The position numbers were made by a program, and so were the translations under genes. The notes under the pieces are model-generated. The model saw only the letters and a list, made by a program, of their open reading frames with translations, had not been told where the DNA came from and ran no database searches. A stretch of DNA of 64,000 bases, from positions 124,001 to 188,000 of the forward strand of contig JAHCMK010000003.1 in assembly GCA_019192445.1 (NCBI GenBank), read 5' to 3'. Positions 53,693 to 62,883 of this stretch are shown one piece after another (position 1 is the first letter of the stretch; every line of letters starts with the position of its first letter). The stretch comes from Oceanococcus sp. HetDA_MAG_MS8. GTDB taxonomy: Bacteria > Pseudomonadota > Gammaproteobacteria > Nevskiales > Oceanococcaceae.

Positions 53693-55558
53693 GTGAGCAA
53701 GGCCTCCTCCAAGGACTCAATATCAACGACCGAAACGCAGCTCCATGCCGGCCTGACCTACTTTGCTCAGTCTCAGGAGGTATTGCGCAACCGCTTCGGT
53801 TATAGCGCCTTTCGCGGCCAGCAGCAGGCCATCATTAACTGCCTCTGCGCAGGCGGCGACGCCTTGGTGCTTATGCCCACTGGGGGCGGAAAGTCCTTGT
53901 GCTACCAAATTCCGGCCTTAGTTCGGCAGGGTACGGCTTTGGTGATCTCTCCTTTGATTGCGCTCATGCAGGACCAGGTGCGCGCATTACGGGCCCAGGG
54001 CATTACGGCGGCGGCGATCAATTCCAGTTTGAGCCTGGAGCAGCAGCGCAACATCCGCTCCGCCGCCCAAGATGGTGACCTGGAGCTTCTGTACCTGGCG
54101 CCCGAGCGGCTGTTCCAGCCCGCTACCCTGGCGTGGCTGCAACAGTTGCCTTTATCGCTGGTGGCCATTGATGAGGCCCATTGCGTATCGCAGTGGGGGC
54201 ATGATTTTCGGCCCGAGTACATGCAGCTGGCGCAGCTCCCACAGCTCTTTCCCGGCGTGCCGCGCGTGGCACTCACCGCGACGGCGGACCTGCCGACGCG
54301 TGCCGAGATGGTGGAGCGTCTGGGGCTGCAGCAAGCCCAGCAATTCATCCACAGTTTTGATCGCCCCAATATTTTCTACCGCGTCCTGGAGCGCAGCGGC
54401 GGCAAGGATCAACTGCTGGCCTGGATCAAACGCGAACATGCCGGTGAGGCTGGCATTGTGTATTGCCTGTCGCGCAAGAAAACCGAACAGATCGCAGAAT
54501 GGCTCAGCCTGCAGGGTGTGCCGGCCTTGCCGTATCACGCCGGTTTGGGGGCGAGCGTGCGTGAGCAGAATCAGGCGCGGTTTTTGGCCGAAGACGGTCT
54601 GGTGATGGTGGCAACGGTGGCCTTCGGCATGGGCATCGATAAGCCTGATGTGCGCTTTGTTGCCCACCTGGATTTACCACCTAGCATCGAGTGCTATTAC
54701 CAGGAGACCGGCCGTGCTGGCCGCGATGGCCAGCCCGCCGATGCCTGGATGCTCTACGGGCTGGGTGATGTGGTCCAACGCCGGCGCATGATTGAAGAAG
54801 GCGAGGCCGGTGATGCCCGTAAACGGGTGGAGCGGCAAAAGCTGGATGCCATGCTGGCCTACGCCGAGCAGGCCCAATGTCGGCGGCAGGCCCTGCTGGG
54901 CTACTTTGGCGAAGAACAGGCGCAGGCCTGTGGCCATTGCGATAACTGCTTACAGCCGCCACAAACCTGGGACGCCACCCAGGCTGCGCAGATGCTGCTC
55001 TCGGCAGTGGTGCGCACCGGCCAACGCTTCGGCGCCACCTATTTAGTAGGTCACTTGCGCGGCGAAGACGACCCGCGGGGTGAGCGCTTGGGCCACCAGC
55101 AGCTGTCCACCTTTGGCGTGGGGCAAGAGCGCAGTGCCAAGTCCTGGCGCTCTATCCTGCGTCAGCTTCTTGCGCGCGACCTGCTGCAAGTCGACGATAG
55201 CGGCTACGGCAGCATCCGCTTGGGGCCGCAGGCGGCGGCCTTGCTCAAAGGCCAGACCACGCTGGAACTGCGTGAAGAAACCAAAGGCGCCGCCCGCGCC
55301 AGCCGCAAAGCCGCACCCGCAGCCGATTTAAGCGCCGAAGACCAGACCCTGTATCAAAGTCTGAAACAGGAGCGGGCCGAACTGGCCCGCGAAGCCGGTA
55401 TCCCGGCCTATCGCATCTTCCACGACGCCACCCTCGTTGCGATGGCCAGCACGCGTCCGCATAGCCTTGGCGAACTGGCCGAAGTCCACGGCGTGGGTCA
55501 GGCCAAGCTGGAGGCCTACGGCCCACAGATGCTGGCGGTGATCAAAAGCGCGGATTGA
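53693..55558 (+). CDS. recQ: ATP-dependent DNA helicase RecQ
   Basis: About 621 residues from a GTG at 53693 with AGGAAG upstream (the frame is open from 53408, and an ATG exists at 53660). Motifs are Walker [33 protein letters not shown] and [12 protein letters not shown]. The RQC zinc cysteines lie in CRRQALL and CGHCDNC, and a C-terminal HRDC domain ends the protein. It unwinds DNA in recombination repair and resolves stalled forks. It is divergent from the sigma factor gene. Confidence 0.95.
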   Translation: MSKASSKDSISTTETQLHAGLTYFAQSQEVLRNRFGYSAFRGQQQAIINCLCAGGDALVLMPTGGGKSLCYQIPALVRQGTALVISPLIALMQDQVRALRAQGITAAAINSSLSLEQQRNIRSAAQDGDLELLYLAPERLFQPATLAWLQQLPLSLVAIDEAHCVSQWGHDFRPEYMQLAQLPQLFPGVPRVALTATADLPTRAEMVERLGLQQAQQFIHSFDRPNIFYRVLERSGGKDQLLAWIKREHAGEAGIVYCLSRKKTEQIAEWLSLQGVPALPYHAGLGASVREQNQARFLAEDGLVMVATVAFGMGIDKPDVRFVAHLDLPPSIECYYQETGRAGRDGQPADAWMLYGLGDVVQRRRMIEEGEAGDARKRVERQKLDAMLAYAEQAQCRRQALLGYFGEEQAQACGHCDNCLQPPQTWDATQAAQMLLSAVVRTGQRFGATYLVGHLRGEDDPRGERLGHQQLSTFGVGQERSAKSWRSILRQLLARDLLQVDDSGYGSIRLGPQAAALLKGQTTLELREETKGAARASRKAAPAADLSAEDQTLYQSLKQERAELAREAGIPAYRIFHDATLVAMASTRPHSLGELAEVHGVGQAKLEAYGPQMLAVIKSAD

Positions 55559-55597
55559 GCTTGGGTTGATGGTCCACCAGCGGTGCCTCTGCTGCGA

Positions 55598-56902
55598 TTA
55601 CTCCGGAGCTGTCTCCGTAATCACCGGAAGCAGCTCCGTACCCAGGGCAAGCCGGTAAGCGATGCTGGCCTTGAGTTCGGCGTATTGGGCGCTTTGGGCC
55701 AGGGCTTCCTGCTCGGTCAGGCGGGCTTCGGCCGCCAGCACCCGATCCAATGTGCTGCGTCCGGCTTCTAGCCGCGCCCGGCGCGTTTGTAGGCTGTCGC
55801 GGGCGGCCACTGTGGCGGCCGCAGCGGTTCTTGCGCTGGCCCGGGCTTGCAGAATCTGCGCGCGTGCTGCCGTGAGTTCTTGCTCGATGGCGCGCTCAAA
55901 GGCTTGAAGATCCAGCTCCAGGGCTTGCAGCCGAGCCTGCGCGGCTTGTCGGTCCGCGCGGCGACGGCCGCTGCTGAAGGGTTCCCAGCGCAGATTCACG
56001 CCAGCACGCACATCGTCTTCGGGCAGGATGGGGTTGCCGTCGGTGCGCAGCACACTGACTTCGGCGCCCAGTGTGGGCAAGGCTTGGGCGCGCACACGAT
56101 TGACCTCGGCGGCTAGGGCCTCGCGCTGGGCGCGCAGGGCTTGTAAGTCCCGTCGCTGTTCCAGCGCTTGCCGCAGGTCATCGCCGCTGTCGAGCTCGAC
56201 GGGAGCAGCGCTGAGGCGCGGGGGCTGCGGCTGCACAGGCACACCGGTGAGGCGTAATAAGTTTTGCGCCAGCACCTGCATTTGGGTGTCCAGAGTAATG
56301 CGGCGTTGATCCAGCTGGCGCAGGGCCACTTCGAGATCCAAAGCATCGGCATCGAGTGCGCGCCCGCCATCCACCAAGGCCTGAATGCGTTGCAGTTGTT
56401 GCTCAAGACTGCGTTGCTCGCGGCTCAGAGCCTGAAGCTGGGCTTGCAGACTCAGCCAGTCCAGGTAGGCATAGGCCGCTTGGGCCGCAGCCATACGCGC
56501 CTGTCTTTGGGCTTGGAACTGCGCGGCCTCTTCGTTCTGCCGCAGGGCTTTCACGCCATATTTCTGCGCCGACCAATTCAGCAGCGGTTGGCGCAGGCTC
56601 AGGGTGACGTCATAGAGATCGTTTTCGCCCAAGGTGAAGGCGCCGTTGGGAGTTTGAATCTGGGCCAGGTTGCGCACACGGGCGGCGTTGGCTTCCAGGC
56701 TCAAGCTGGGCAGCCAGGCCTGGCGCTGCGCACTCAGGCGTTGGGCCGTGCTGGCCTCGGCCTGCTCGGCGGCGCTCTGGGGCTGTAGTCCCGCCGCTGC
56801 ACTGCGCATGACGGCGGGCAGGGTGTCTGCGGCCAGGGCCTGGCCACTGCCAATGTTCAGGATAATGGCCAGAACCGTGAGGGAGAAAGCGCGCGGCATC
56901 AT
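55598..56902 (-). CDS. TolC-family outer-membrane efflux protein
   Basis: A 434-residue protein with a signal peptide (ending near GSGQALAAD) and two repeats of the outer-membrane efflux protein domain, long Ala/Gln/Arg-rich helices with LRQPLLNWSAQKYG in the first. It forms the exit duct of a tripartite pump. The start at 56902 (ATGATG) overlaps the RND gene stop. It is the third gene of the MFP-RND-TolC operon. Confidence 0.92.
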   Translation of the reverse strand: MMPRAFSLTVLAIILNIGSGQALAADTLPAVMRSAAAGLQPQSAAEQAEASTAQRLSAQRQAWLPSLSLEANAARVRNLAQIQTPNGAFTLGENDLYDVTLSLRQPLLNWSAQKYGVKALRQNEEAAQFQAQRQARMAAAQAAYAYLDWLSLQAQLQALSREQRSLEQQLQRIQALVDGGRALDADALDLEVALRQLDQRRITLDTQMQVLAQNLLRLTGVPVQPQPPRLSAAPVELDSGDDLRQALEQRRDLQALRAQREALAAEVNRVRAQALPTLGAEVSVLRTDGNPILPEDDVRAGVNLRWEPFSSGRRRADRQAAQARLQALELDLQAFERAIEQELTAARAQILQARASARTAAAATVAARDSLQTRRARLEAGRSTLDRVLAAEARLTEQEALAQSAQYAELKASIAYRLALGTELLPVITETAPE

Positions 56903-59900
56903 GCAGGCACCTCCGTGCGCAGCCACAGTCTACAGGCGGCCGGCACCATGAATAAGGTGAGAAAGGCCGAGGCTGATAGCCCCGAAATGATGGCCCAGGC
57001 CATGGGTGGCCAGAGGGTGGTGCTGGAAAATGCCAAGGGCAGCAGGCCAGCAATGGTGGTGGCCGTGGTGAGCAAGATGGGGCGTGTGCGGCGCTCAATG
57101 GCGGCTTGCACTGCATCCGGCAGGCTCTGGCCCGACTTGAGTTGCTGATCCACCACATCAATCAGCACGATGGCGTTATTCACCACAATGCCAATCAAGG
57201 CGATGATGCCCAGCAGTGGCTGGAAGCCAAAGGGTGAGCCGCTGAAAACCAGCCCCGGAATTACGCCAACCGCAGCCATGGGTACGGTGAGCATCACAAT
57301 CAGCACGCGCTTGTAGCTATTGAACTGCAGCAACAAGAAGGTAAGCAGCAAGACCAAGCCCAAGGGGGCTGTGCTCAGCAGGGCGGTGTTGGCTTCGCCG
57401 CTGGTTTCGCGTTCGCCGCCAAACACCAGCTCCACCCCTGCGGGCAGATCCAGTGCGGCGAGTCTAGGCTCCAACTCCGCCAGAACCTGGGTATACACCG
57501 TGTCTGGCGCCAGCTCGGATGACACGGTGGCCATGCGTCGGCCATCGCGGTGATGAATCGCAGCTGGCTGCCATTGCACTTCGGTGCGCACTAAGGCGGC
57601 CAGCGGGATGGGCCCGGCGACGGGGCTATACACATTCACCCCAGCCAGATCATCCAAGGGAAAAAGCTCACCGGCGGCCGAGCGCAGCAGAATGGGTATA
57701 GGTTCGTCTCCGGCTCTGTAAGCACCCACGCGCACCCCGGTGGAGCGCCCGAGTAGCGCCTGGGCCACTTCGGCCCGGCTCAGGCCGTAATCGGCGGCAA
57801 TGGCGTCATCGATATGGAATTCCAGGCTGGGAACGCCCACGCCAAGGTTGTGCCGGGCATCTCGCACGCCGAGCACGGTTTTGAGCTCGGCATACACCGC
57901 CAGCGTAGCCTGGGCCAAGGGGGCCGGCTCTGGGTGAAACACCCGCACTTCAATGGGGGCATTGATGGGTGGGCCCTGGGCCAGTTGCTTGGCGATGACT
58001 TCCACATCGGGCAGCTGGGCTAGGGCGTAATTGCGGACCTGATCAATCACGCCCTGGTTGGTGGCCAGGCCACGGGTTTCCACGACCAGCCGGCCGCGAC
58101 TGGGTTCGCGTGAGCTATCCGGCACGTTGTAATAAAAGCGCGGGCCGGTGGTGCCTACAAAGCCGTAGATCTGCTGCACGTCGGGGTGGTCTTGCAGGAT
58201 GCTTTGCAGTTCATCAGCAACGGCCAGCGTGCGGACCAGCGCGGTGCCCTCGGGGAGGGTGAAGTCCACCACCACTTGGTTGCGGTCGGCATTGGGGAAG
58301 AATTGCGCCTCCACCCAGCGCGTCATGCCAAAGGCGATGAGCACCAACAGCGCACCAGCGGCAAAGACACGGCCGGGTCGCCCTGTTGCGAGTTCCCCCG
58401 CGCGGCGGCCGAGACGCTCTGGCCATTGGGGCTGGTCATCGGCCTGGCGTTGAGGGCGCAAAAATCGCGCGGCGATGACGGGCGTGACCGTCATGGCGGC
58501 AATGTAGCTAATGCTCAGCGCCGTCATGATGGTGACCGGAATGGCGCGCGTGAAATCTCCGGTGCCGCCTTTGGAGAGCAGCATGGGGACAAAGGCGGCC
58601 AGTGTGGTGCCGGTCGCGGCGCCCAGCGGGCCGACCAGTTCGCGCACCGCATCGGCCGCAGCCTGGCGGCGGGAATGCCCTTGGTTCAAGCGCCACTGAA
58701 TGTTCTCGACGACCACAATGGCGTTATCAATGAGGATGCCCAGCGCGACGATGAGTCCGATCACGGCCATCTGATGCAAGACCTGCCCGGCCATGGCGTA
58801 GATGGCGATGGTCACAGCCGTTACCAACGGCAAAATCACGGCCACCACGATGCTTAGGCGCAGGCCCATGAAGCTGAGGAGCACGCCCAGAATGATGAGC
58901 ATGGCGATACCCAGGCTGCCGCTGAGGTTTTGCAGGCGCTCAGCCACGCGGTCGGGCTGAAAGAACACTTCCTCGATCTGGATGGGGGCGAAGCGAGGGT
59001 CCTCATCGCGCATCCAGCCCCGAATATCATCCACCAGTGACCGCAGCTGGGCTCCAAAGGCCACCTGATTGGTGGCATCGGGCACAGTGACAATGTCGAT
59101 GCCCACGGCTCGCTCCCCATTGACGTAGAAGCGCGTCAGCGCGGGTTCTTCCGGCCCCCGCCACACCCTGGCGATGCTGCCCAGCGGAACCGTATCCCCG
59201 GCAGGCAGACGCACGGGGGTGTTGCGAATTTCGTCCACGCTGCGAAATTCGCTTTCGGGTCGCAAGATCAAGGTGGTGTCGTCCACGCGCAGCGTGCCGC
59301 CGGGAATGATTTGATTGCGGCTATTGAGTTGGTTGACCAGTGCTCCGGGCGATAGCCCCACGCGCCAAGCGGTGGTTTCGTCAATGGCAATGCTGATTTG
59401 CTCTCCGGGGTCGCCGACCAGCTCCAGACGCTGGATGTTGGGCAGGCTCAGCAAACGGTTCTTGACGAACTCCGCCGCATCGGCCAGCAGCACAGGATCG
59501 TCCACCCCGCTGAGCGCCAGCACCACCGTAGAGGTGGAGATCAACTCGTCATCCAGTTCTGGCGTGCCGGCTTCCGGGGGAAACTTCACGCTCGCTCGCT
59601 GCATGGCCTGACGCACCTTCTCCCACGCGCTTTGGGTGTCGTAGATGGCGTCCCGCAGTTCCACCGTGATCAGGCCCACGTTGGTGCGGGTGGTAGAGCG
59701 GATGGTGCTGACCGATTCCACCTGTTTGATCTCTTCTTCCAGGTGACGCACCACCAGTCTTTCGATGCGCTCCGGGTCGGCACCGGGGAAGGGGATGGTG
59801 ATGAGCCCCGCGCGTTGCGGGAAAAAGGGATCTTCCTGGCGGTTCATGGTGCTGAAAGCCAGTAGTCCGCTCAGGGCCAGCAGCAGGGCAATGGTGAGGA

Positions 59901-59943
59901 TCAGGCGTTGCTGGCCCAGCACCAACTCAGCCACCCGGGTCAT
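56899..59943 (-). CDS. RND efflux permease
   Basis: A 1014-residue RND pump with two repeats of six helices and large periplasmic loops. In helix IV the usual Asp pair is represented by GILIDNAIVVVEN, with Asn in place of the second Asp. This is also seen in some non-AcrB subfamilies, so the proton relay may differ. Conserved segments such as RPILLTTATTIAGLLPLAFS near the end confirm the family. It exports a lipophilic or toxic compound. It overlaps both neighbours and is probably repressed by the divergent TetR protein. Confidence 0.93.
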   Translation of the reverse strand: MTRVAELVLGQQRLILTIALLLALSGLLAFSTMNRQEDPFFPQRAGLITIPFPGADPERIERLVVRHLEEEIKQVESVSTIRSTTRTNVGLITVELRDAIYDTQSAWEKVRQAMQRASVKFPPEAGTPELDDELISTSTVVLALSGVDDPVLLADAAEFVKNRLLSLPNIQRLELVGDPGEQISIAIDETTAWRVGLSPGALVNQLNSRNQIIPGGTLRVDDTTLILRPESEFRSVDEIRNTPVRLPAGDTVPLGSIARVWRGPEEPALTRFYVNGERAVGIDIVTVPDATNQVAFGAQLRSLVDDIRGWMRDEDPRFAPIQIEEVFFQPDRVAERLQNLSGSLGIAMLIILGVLLSFMGLRLSIVVAVILPLVTAVTIAIYAMAGQVLHQMAVIGLIVALGILIDNAIVVVENIQWRLNQGHSRRQAAADAVRELVGPLGAATGTTLAAFVPMLLSKGGTGDFTRAIPVTIMTALSISYIAAMTVTPVIAARFLRPQRQADDQPQWPERLGRRAGELATGRPGRVFAAGALLVLIAFGMTRWVEAQFFPNADRNQVVVDFTLPEGTALVRTLAVADELQSILQDHPDVQQIYGFVGTTGPRFYYNVPDSSREPSRGRLVVETRGLATNQGVIDQVRNYALAQLPDVEVIAKQLAQGPPINAPIEVRVFHPEPAPLAQATLAVYAELKTVLGVRDARHNLGVGVPSLEFHIDDAIAADYGLSRAEVAQALLGRSTGVRVGAYRAGDEPIPILLRSAAGELFPLDDLAGVNVYSPVAGPIPLAALVRTEVQWQPAAIHHRDGRRMATVSSELAPDTVYTQVLAELEPRLAALDLPAGVELVFGGERETSGEANTALLSTAPLGLVLLLTFLLLQFNSYKRVLIVMLTVPMAAVGVIPGLVFSGSPFGFQPLLGIIALIGIVVNNAIVLIDVVDQQLKSGQSLPDAVQAAIERRTRPILLTTATTIAGLLPLAFSSTTLWPPMAWAIISGLSASAFLTLFMVPAACRLWLRTEVPA

Positions 59944-61016
59944 GGCTTGGCCTCCGCACCCAGCAGGCTGACACGCTGCCCATCAATTAGGCGGGCCAGG
60001 CCGGCCACCACGACCTGGTCTTGGATGTTCAGGTCGCCGCTGACGACGATGCGCTCGCCAATGAGGTCGCCCAGCTCCACGGCGACGCGCCGCACCTTGT
60101 TTCCCTCCAGCGCAAAGACGGATGGCTGGCCGCTCCCGGGGTCGACCACCGCGCGTAAGGGCACCGTCATCTCCCCTCGCGTGGCGCTGGGAACCTCGAC
60201 TTCGGCGCTGATGCCCGCGCGCAAGCCCTCGGCTGCAAAACTCAATACCAGAGGAAACAGCCGGCCGGGCCCCGGCGCGGCATTGGCCACTTCAATCACC
60301 TGGGCCTCGCGTGCAGCATTCAGCATGGGAAACCGCACGGTCATGGTTTCGCCCACGCGGCGTTGCAGCGCCAGTGCTTCGGGCAGGGTGATTTCCACCT
60401 CCAGCAAGGGGGTATCACCCGAGATGGAGAGGATCGGCTGGCCAGGGTTCACGAATTCGCCTTCCTTGGCCAGGGTCTGGCTGACGGTGCCGGAGTAGGT
60501 TGCGCGAATTTGCGTTTCCGCCAGTAATTGCTCGGCTTCGGCGAGTTGGGCTTGGGCTGCCGTTTCGGCGGCGCGCAGGGTTTGCAGCCCGGCCCGTGTT
60601 TTCTCCAGCTCTTCTTCGGTGGCGGCCTGTTGCTGACGCAGATTGCTCACGCGCTGCAGGTCGCGTTCGGCCTGCGCGCGGTCGGCCCGAATCTGTTCCA
60701 GCCGATTACGCGCGGCATCCCGTGCAGGGGCCAGTCGCGGATTGCGCAGCTCGGCCAGCACCGTGCCGGCTTCGAAGACGGTGCCAATGGCGACGCGCTG
60801 ACTGAGCTGGCCAGAAACCTGAAAGGCCAGCACACCGCGATTGCCCGAGCGGGCGGTGCTGGCGAAGCGCAATGTGGTGTTTCCCGGCGCGGCCTCTACT
60901 GCGCTAATACGGACCCGCTCTGCGCTGGGCGCGGAGGTGTCTGTAGGGGGCTCTTCGTTGCCGCAGGCCGACAGCGCAGCGGTAAGGGTCAAGGCGGAAA
61001 GCAAGCGAGACAGCAT
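59940..61016 (-). CDS. RND periplasmic adaptor (membrane-fusion lipoprotein)
   Basis: A 358-residue adaptor with a lipobox (TLTAALSAC), a lipoyl/barrel-sandwich domain and a coiled-coil hairpin (about 95-160; RNRLEQIRADRAQAERDLQR). A beta-barrel segment with ATYSGTVSQTLAKEGEFVNP near 190-209 follows. It links the RND pump to the TolC channel. It is the first gene of the operon and is divergent from the TetR gene across about 100 bases. Confidence 0.92.
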   Translation of the reverse strand: MLSRLLSALTLTAALSACGNEEPPTDTSAPSAERVRISAVEAAPGNTTLRFASTARSGNRGVLAFQVSGQLSQRVAIGTVFEAGTVLAELRNPRLAPARDAARNRLEQIRADRAQAERDLQRVSNLRQQQAATEEELEKTRAGLQTLRAAETAAQAQLAEAEQLLAETQIRATYSGTVSQTLAKEGEFVNPGQPILSISGDTPLLEVEITLPEALALQRRVGETMTVRFPMLNAAREAQVIEVANAAPGPGRLFPLVLSFAAEGLRAGISAEVEVPSATRGEMTVPLRAVVDPGSGQPSVFALEGNKVRRVAVELGDLIGERIVVSGDLNIQDQVVVAGLARLIDGQRVSLLGAEAKP

Positions 61017-61116
61017 GGCAATACTCGTCGGGGGAAGCTGTGCGCACCATACACCTCAGTGTAAGCACTGTAAACAAATACGTAAGCGATGCATGCAAAT
61101 TTGCTAGGATGGCGCC

Positions 61117-61740
61117 ATGACTAGCGTTGACACAGACCCAGATTCCACCCGCGAGCGCTGCCTGGAGCAGGCCTTCGCCTTACTCCGTGATGGTGGCGGG
61201 GAAGCGGTGAGCCTGCGGGCTGTGGCGCGCGGGGCCAAACTCTCGGCCACTGCGCCTTATCGCCATTTCCCCAGCAAAGAGGCCATGTTGGCGGTGCTGG
61301 CGGCGCGTGGCTTTGGTCTGTTTGAAGAGCAGCTGCGTGCCGCCGTGCCGCAGGGGATTCATCTGATGACCATGGCCAGTTTTGTGGATATGGGCGTGGC
61401 CTATGTGCGCTTCTCGCAAGAGCAGCCGGAGTATTACCGGCTGATGTTTGGCGGGTTGGTCCCCGATCACACTCAGCATCCTGAACTGGACCAAGCCGGT
61501 GCCTCGGCCTTCTCGGTACTGCTGCAGGCCATTGAAGTGCTTCAGCGCATGGAGCAGATTCGCCCCGGTAATCCTCGCCAACTGGCCGCCCATGTCTGGT
61601 CGGTCTGCCATGGCTTCAGTTCCCTGCTAATGGCGCGCAAGTTCTCGCGCGTGGAGGGTTTTGGCGACTGGGAACAGGAGTTTCGGGCGCATCAGGGCTT
61701 GCTCATGCAGGGCCTGGCTCCGTGCCGAGGCGCTGAATAA
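61117..61740 (+). CDS. TetR-family repressor
   Basis: A 207-residue regulator. The N-terminal HTH reads SLRAVARGAKLSATAPYRHF followed by PSKEAMLAVLAARGF, and the C-terminal TetR_C-like ligand domain has MASFVDMGVAYVRFSQEQPE. It is divergent from the efflux operon and likely its local repressor. The last four codons (GGC GCT GAA TAA) lie inside a dispersed repeat, so the C-terminus was probably supplied by it. Confidence 0.9.
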   Translation: MTSVDTDPDSTRERCLEQAFALLRDGGGEAVSLRAVARGAKLSATAPYRHFPSKEAMLAVLAARGFGLFEEQLRAAVPQGIHLMTMASFVDMGVAYVRFSQEQPEYYRLMFGGLVPDHTQHPELDQAGASAFSVLLQAIEVLQRMEQIRPGNPRQLAAHVWSVCHGFSSLLMARKFSRVEGFGDWEQEFRAHQGLLMQGLAPCRGAE

Positions 61741-61865
61741 ATCGCTGCGCTCGCAATCTGACCTGCCGGCGGTGCGCGCCATCCTCACATATGGCCGATA
61801 TGCTGCGGTGGCTGTGCTCCGGCGGCAGGTCACCTTGCTTCGCTCGCGGATTTCTTCAGCGCCTC
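61727..61865 (-). repeat. Dispersed TIR repeat, copy C
   Basis: 139 bases bounded by inverted GAGGCGCTGAA ends (perfect 11-base arms). Its reverse complement aligns closely to copy B at 43550. The left terminus encodes the end and stop codon of the TetR gene. Confidence 0.85.
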
Positions 61866-61883
61866 TGGACCTCGGTGCCAAGG

Positions 61884-61966
61884 TCGCTGCGCTCGTCATC
61901 TTTCGCAGCGCCATTGGGCGCCATGCTCAGATATAGCCCTATATGCTGCGGCGGCTGCCGCCAGGG
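61884..61966 (-). repeat. Diverged partial copy of the dispersed repeat
   Basis: It shares TCGCTGCGCTCG, GGCGCCATGCTCAGATAT and ATATGCTGCGGCGGCTG with copy C in the same order and spacing, but lacks recognisable ends. It lies 18 bases after copy C in the same orientation, as a tandem partial duplicate. Confidence 0.6.
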
Positions 61967-62030
61967 GCGATGGTTGCATCGATGGGTACTGCGTAATACG
62001 GTAGTGGTATCGAATAAGCGGACATCACAG

Positions 62031-62237
62031 ATGGAAGCGACAACCTTGTCGTCGAAATATCAGTTGGTCATTCCAAGAGCGATCCGGGAGCGGATGAATC
62101 TGCGTCCTGGGCAGAAATTTCAGGCGGTACAGATAGGCAACCGAATCGAGTTGCTGCCTTTGGAGGCGCCCCAATCCGCTCGGGGCTTCCTGAAGGGCAT
62201 CCAAACAAACGTACCGCGTGAGCAGGATCGTGCCTGA
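62031..62237 (+). CDS. vapB: AbrB/MazE-type antitoxin (VapB-like)
   Basis: A 68-residue protein of the SpoVT/AbrB swapped-hairpin type: SSKYQLVIPRAIRERMNLRP (7-26), then a beta strand IGNRIELLPLE. The C-terminal tail (about 45-68) would bind the toxin. A longer frame from 61791 runs through the repeat and is rejected. It overlaps the PIN-domain toxin gene by 20 bases. Confidence 0.85.
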   Translation: MEATTLSSKYQLVIPRAIRERMNLRPGQKFQAVQIGNRIELLPLEAPQSARGFLKGIQTNVPREQDRA

Positions 62238-62628
62238 CAGGCATGTGGTCGATTCTTCGGCCTGGCTCGAATACCTCGCCGACGGGCCAAACGCGGACTA
62301 CTTTGCGCCCGCTATAGAAGCCACCGAGCAACTCGTGGTTCCCGTGGTGAGCATCTACGAGGTCTATAAACGGGTGCATCTGCAGCGTGACGAAAGTGAT
62401 GCTCTGAGGGCTGTTGCCCTCATGCAGCAAGGCGAGGTGGTGGAGCTCGACCTCACATTGAGTCTGGACGCAGCCACCTTATCCATGACACACCGAATGC
62501 CTATGGCTGACAGCATGATTTTGGCCACGGCAAGGCGGTACCAAGCGGTGCTTTGGACGCAAGACAGTGACTTCAAGGACATTGAAGGCGTGCGCTACAG
62601 GCCCGCTATGAAGGTGAAGGGGGAGTGA
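62218..62628 (+). CDS. vapC: PIN-domain ribonuclease toxin (VapC-like)
   Basis: A 136-residue PIN protein. The acidic metal site is seen in VVDSSAWLEY (D12), the Glu in SIYEVYKR, Asp in ADSMILATAR and Asp in WTQDSDF. The GTG at 62218 is the likely start, and another GTG at 62230 is possible. It cleaves RNA when not bound to the AbrB-type antitoxin encoded upstream. Confidence 0.9.
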   Translation: MSRIVPDRHVVDSSAWLEYLADGPNADYFAPAIEATEQLVVPVVSIYEVYKRVHLQRDESDALRAVALMQQGEVVELDLTLSLDAATLSMTHRMPMADSMILATARRYQAVLWTQDSDFKDIEGVRYRPAMKVKGE

Positions 62629-62883
62629 CGGCCTTCGGGAGACCCGTAAAAACCGCTGTGCTCTGACGTGATCAGCCGGGTGTGGTGCCGCTACTGGCGC
62701 AAGGGGCAGCACACTTTTTATGACGGCACTTCACGGATATGCTGCGGACTCAGGGTGCGGCACTAGGTCGTGTCGTAGGTAGCATCCATGGATCGAGCGA
62801 ATTCGTCCTCTGCGTGTCGCTGTTACTCTATAACGGCAGCTGCTCGCTCACTCGCGCAGGGACAAATACTGATGAGGACACAG

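Noticed and set aside
61017-61116. TetR operator in the divergent promoter region
   Set aside because: Several GTAAGC/TGTAAAC elements are visible but no symmetric pair convincing enough to call.
61791-62030. Upstream extension of the AbrB-like antitoxin
   Set aside because: It runs through the dispersed repeat and has no similarity; the AbrB fold starts at 62031.
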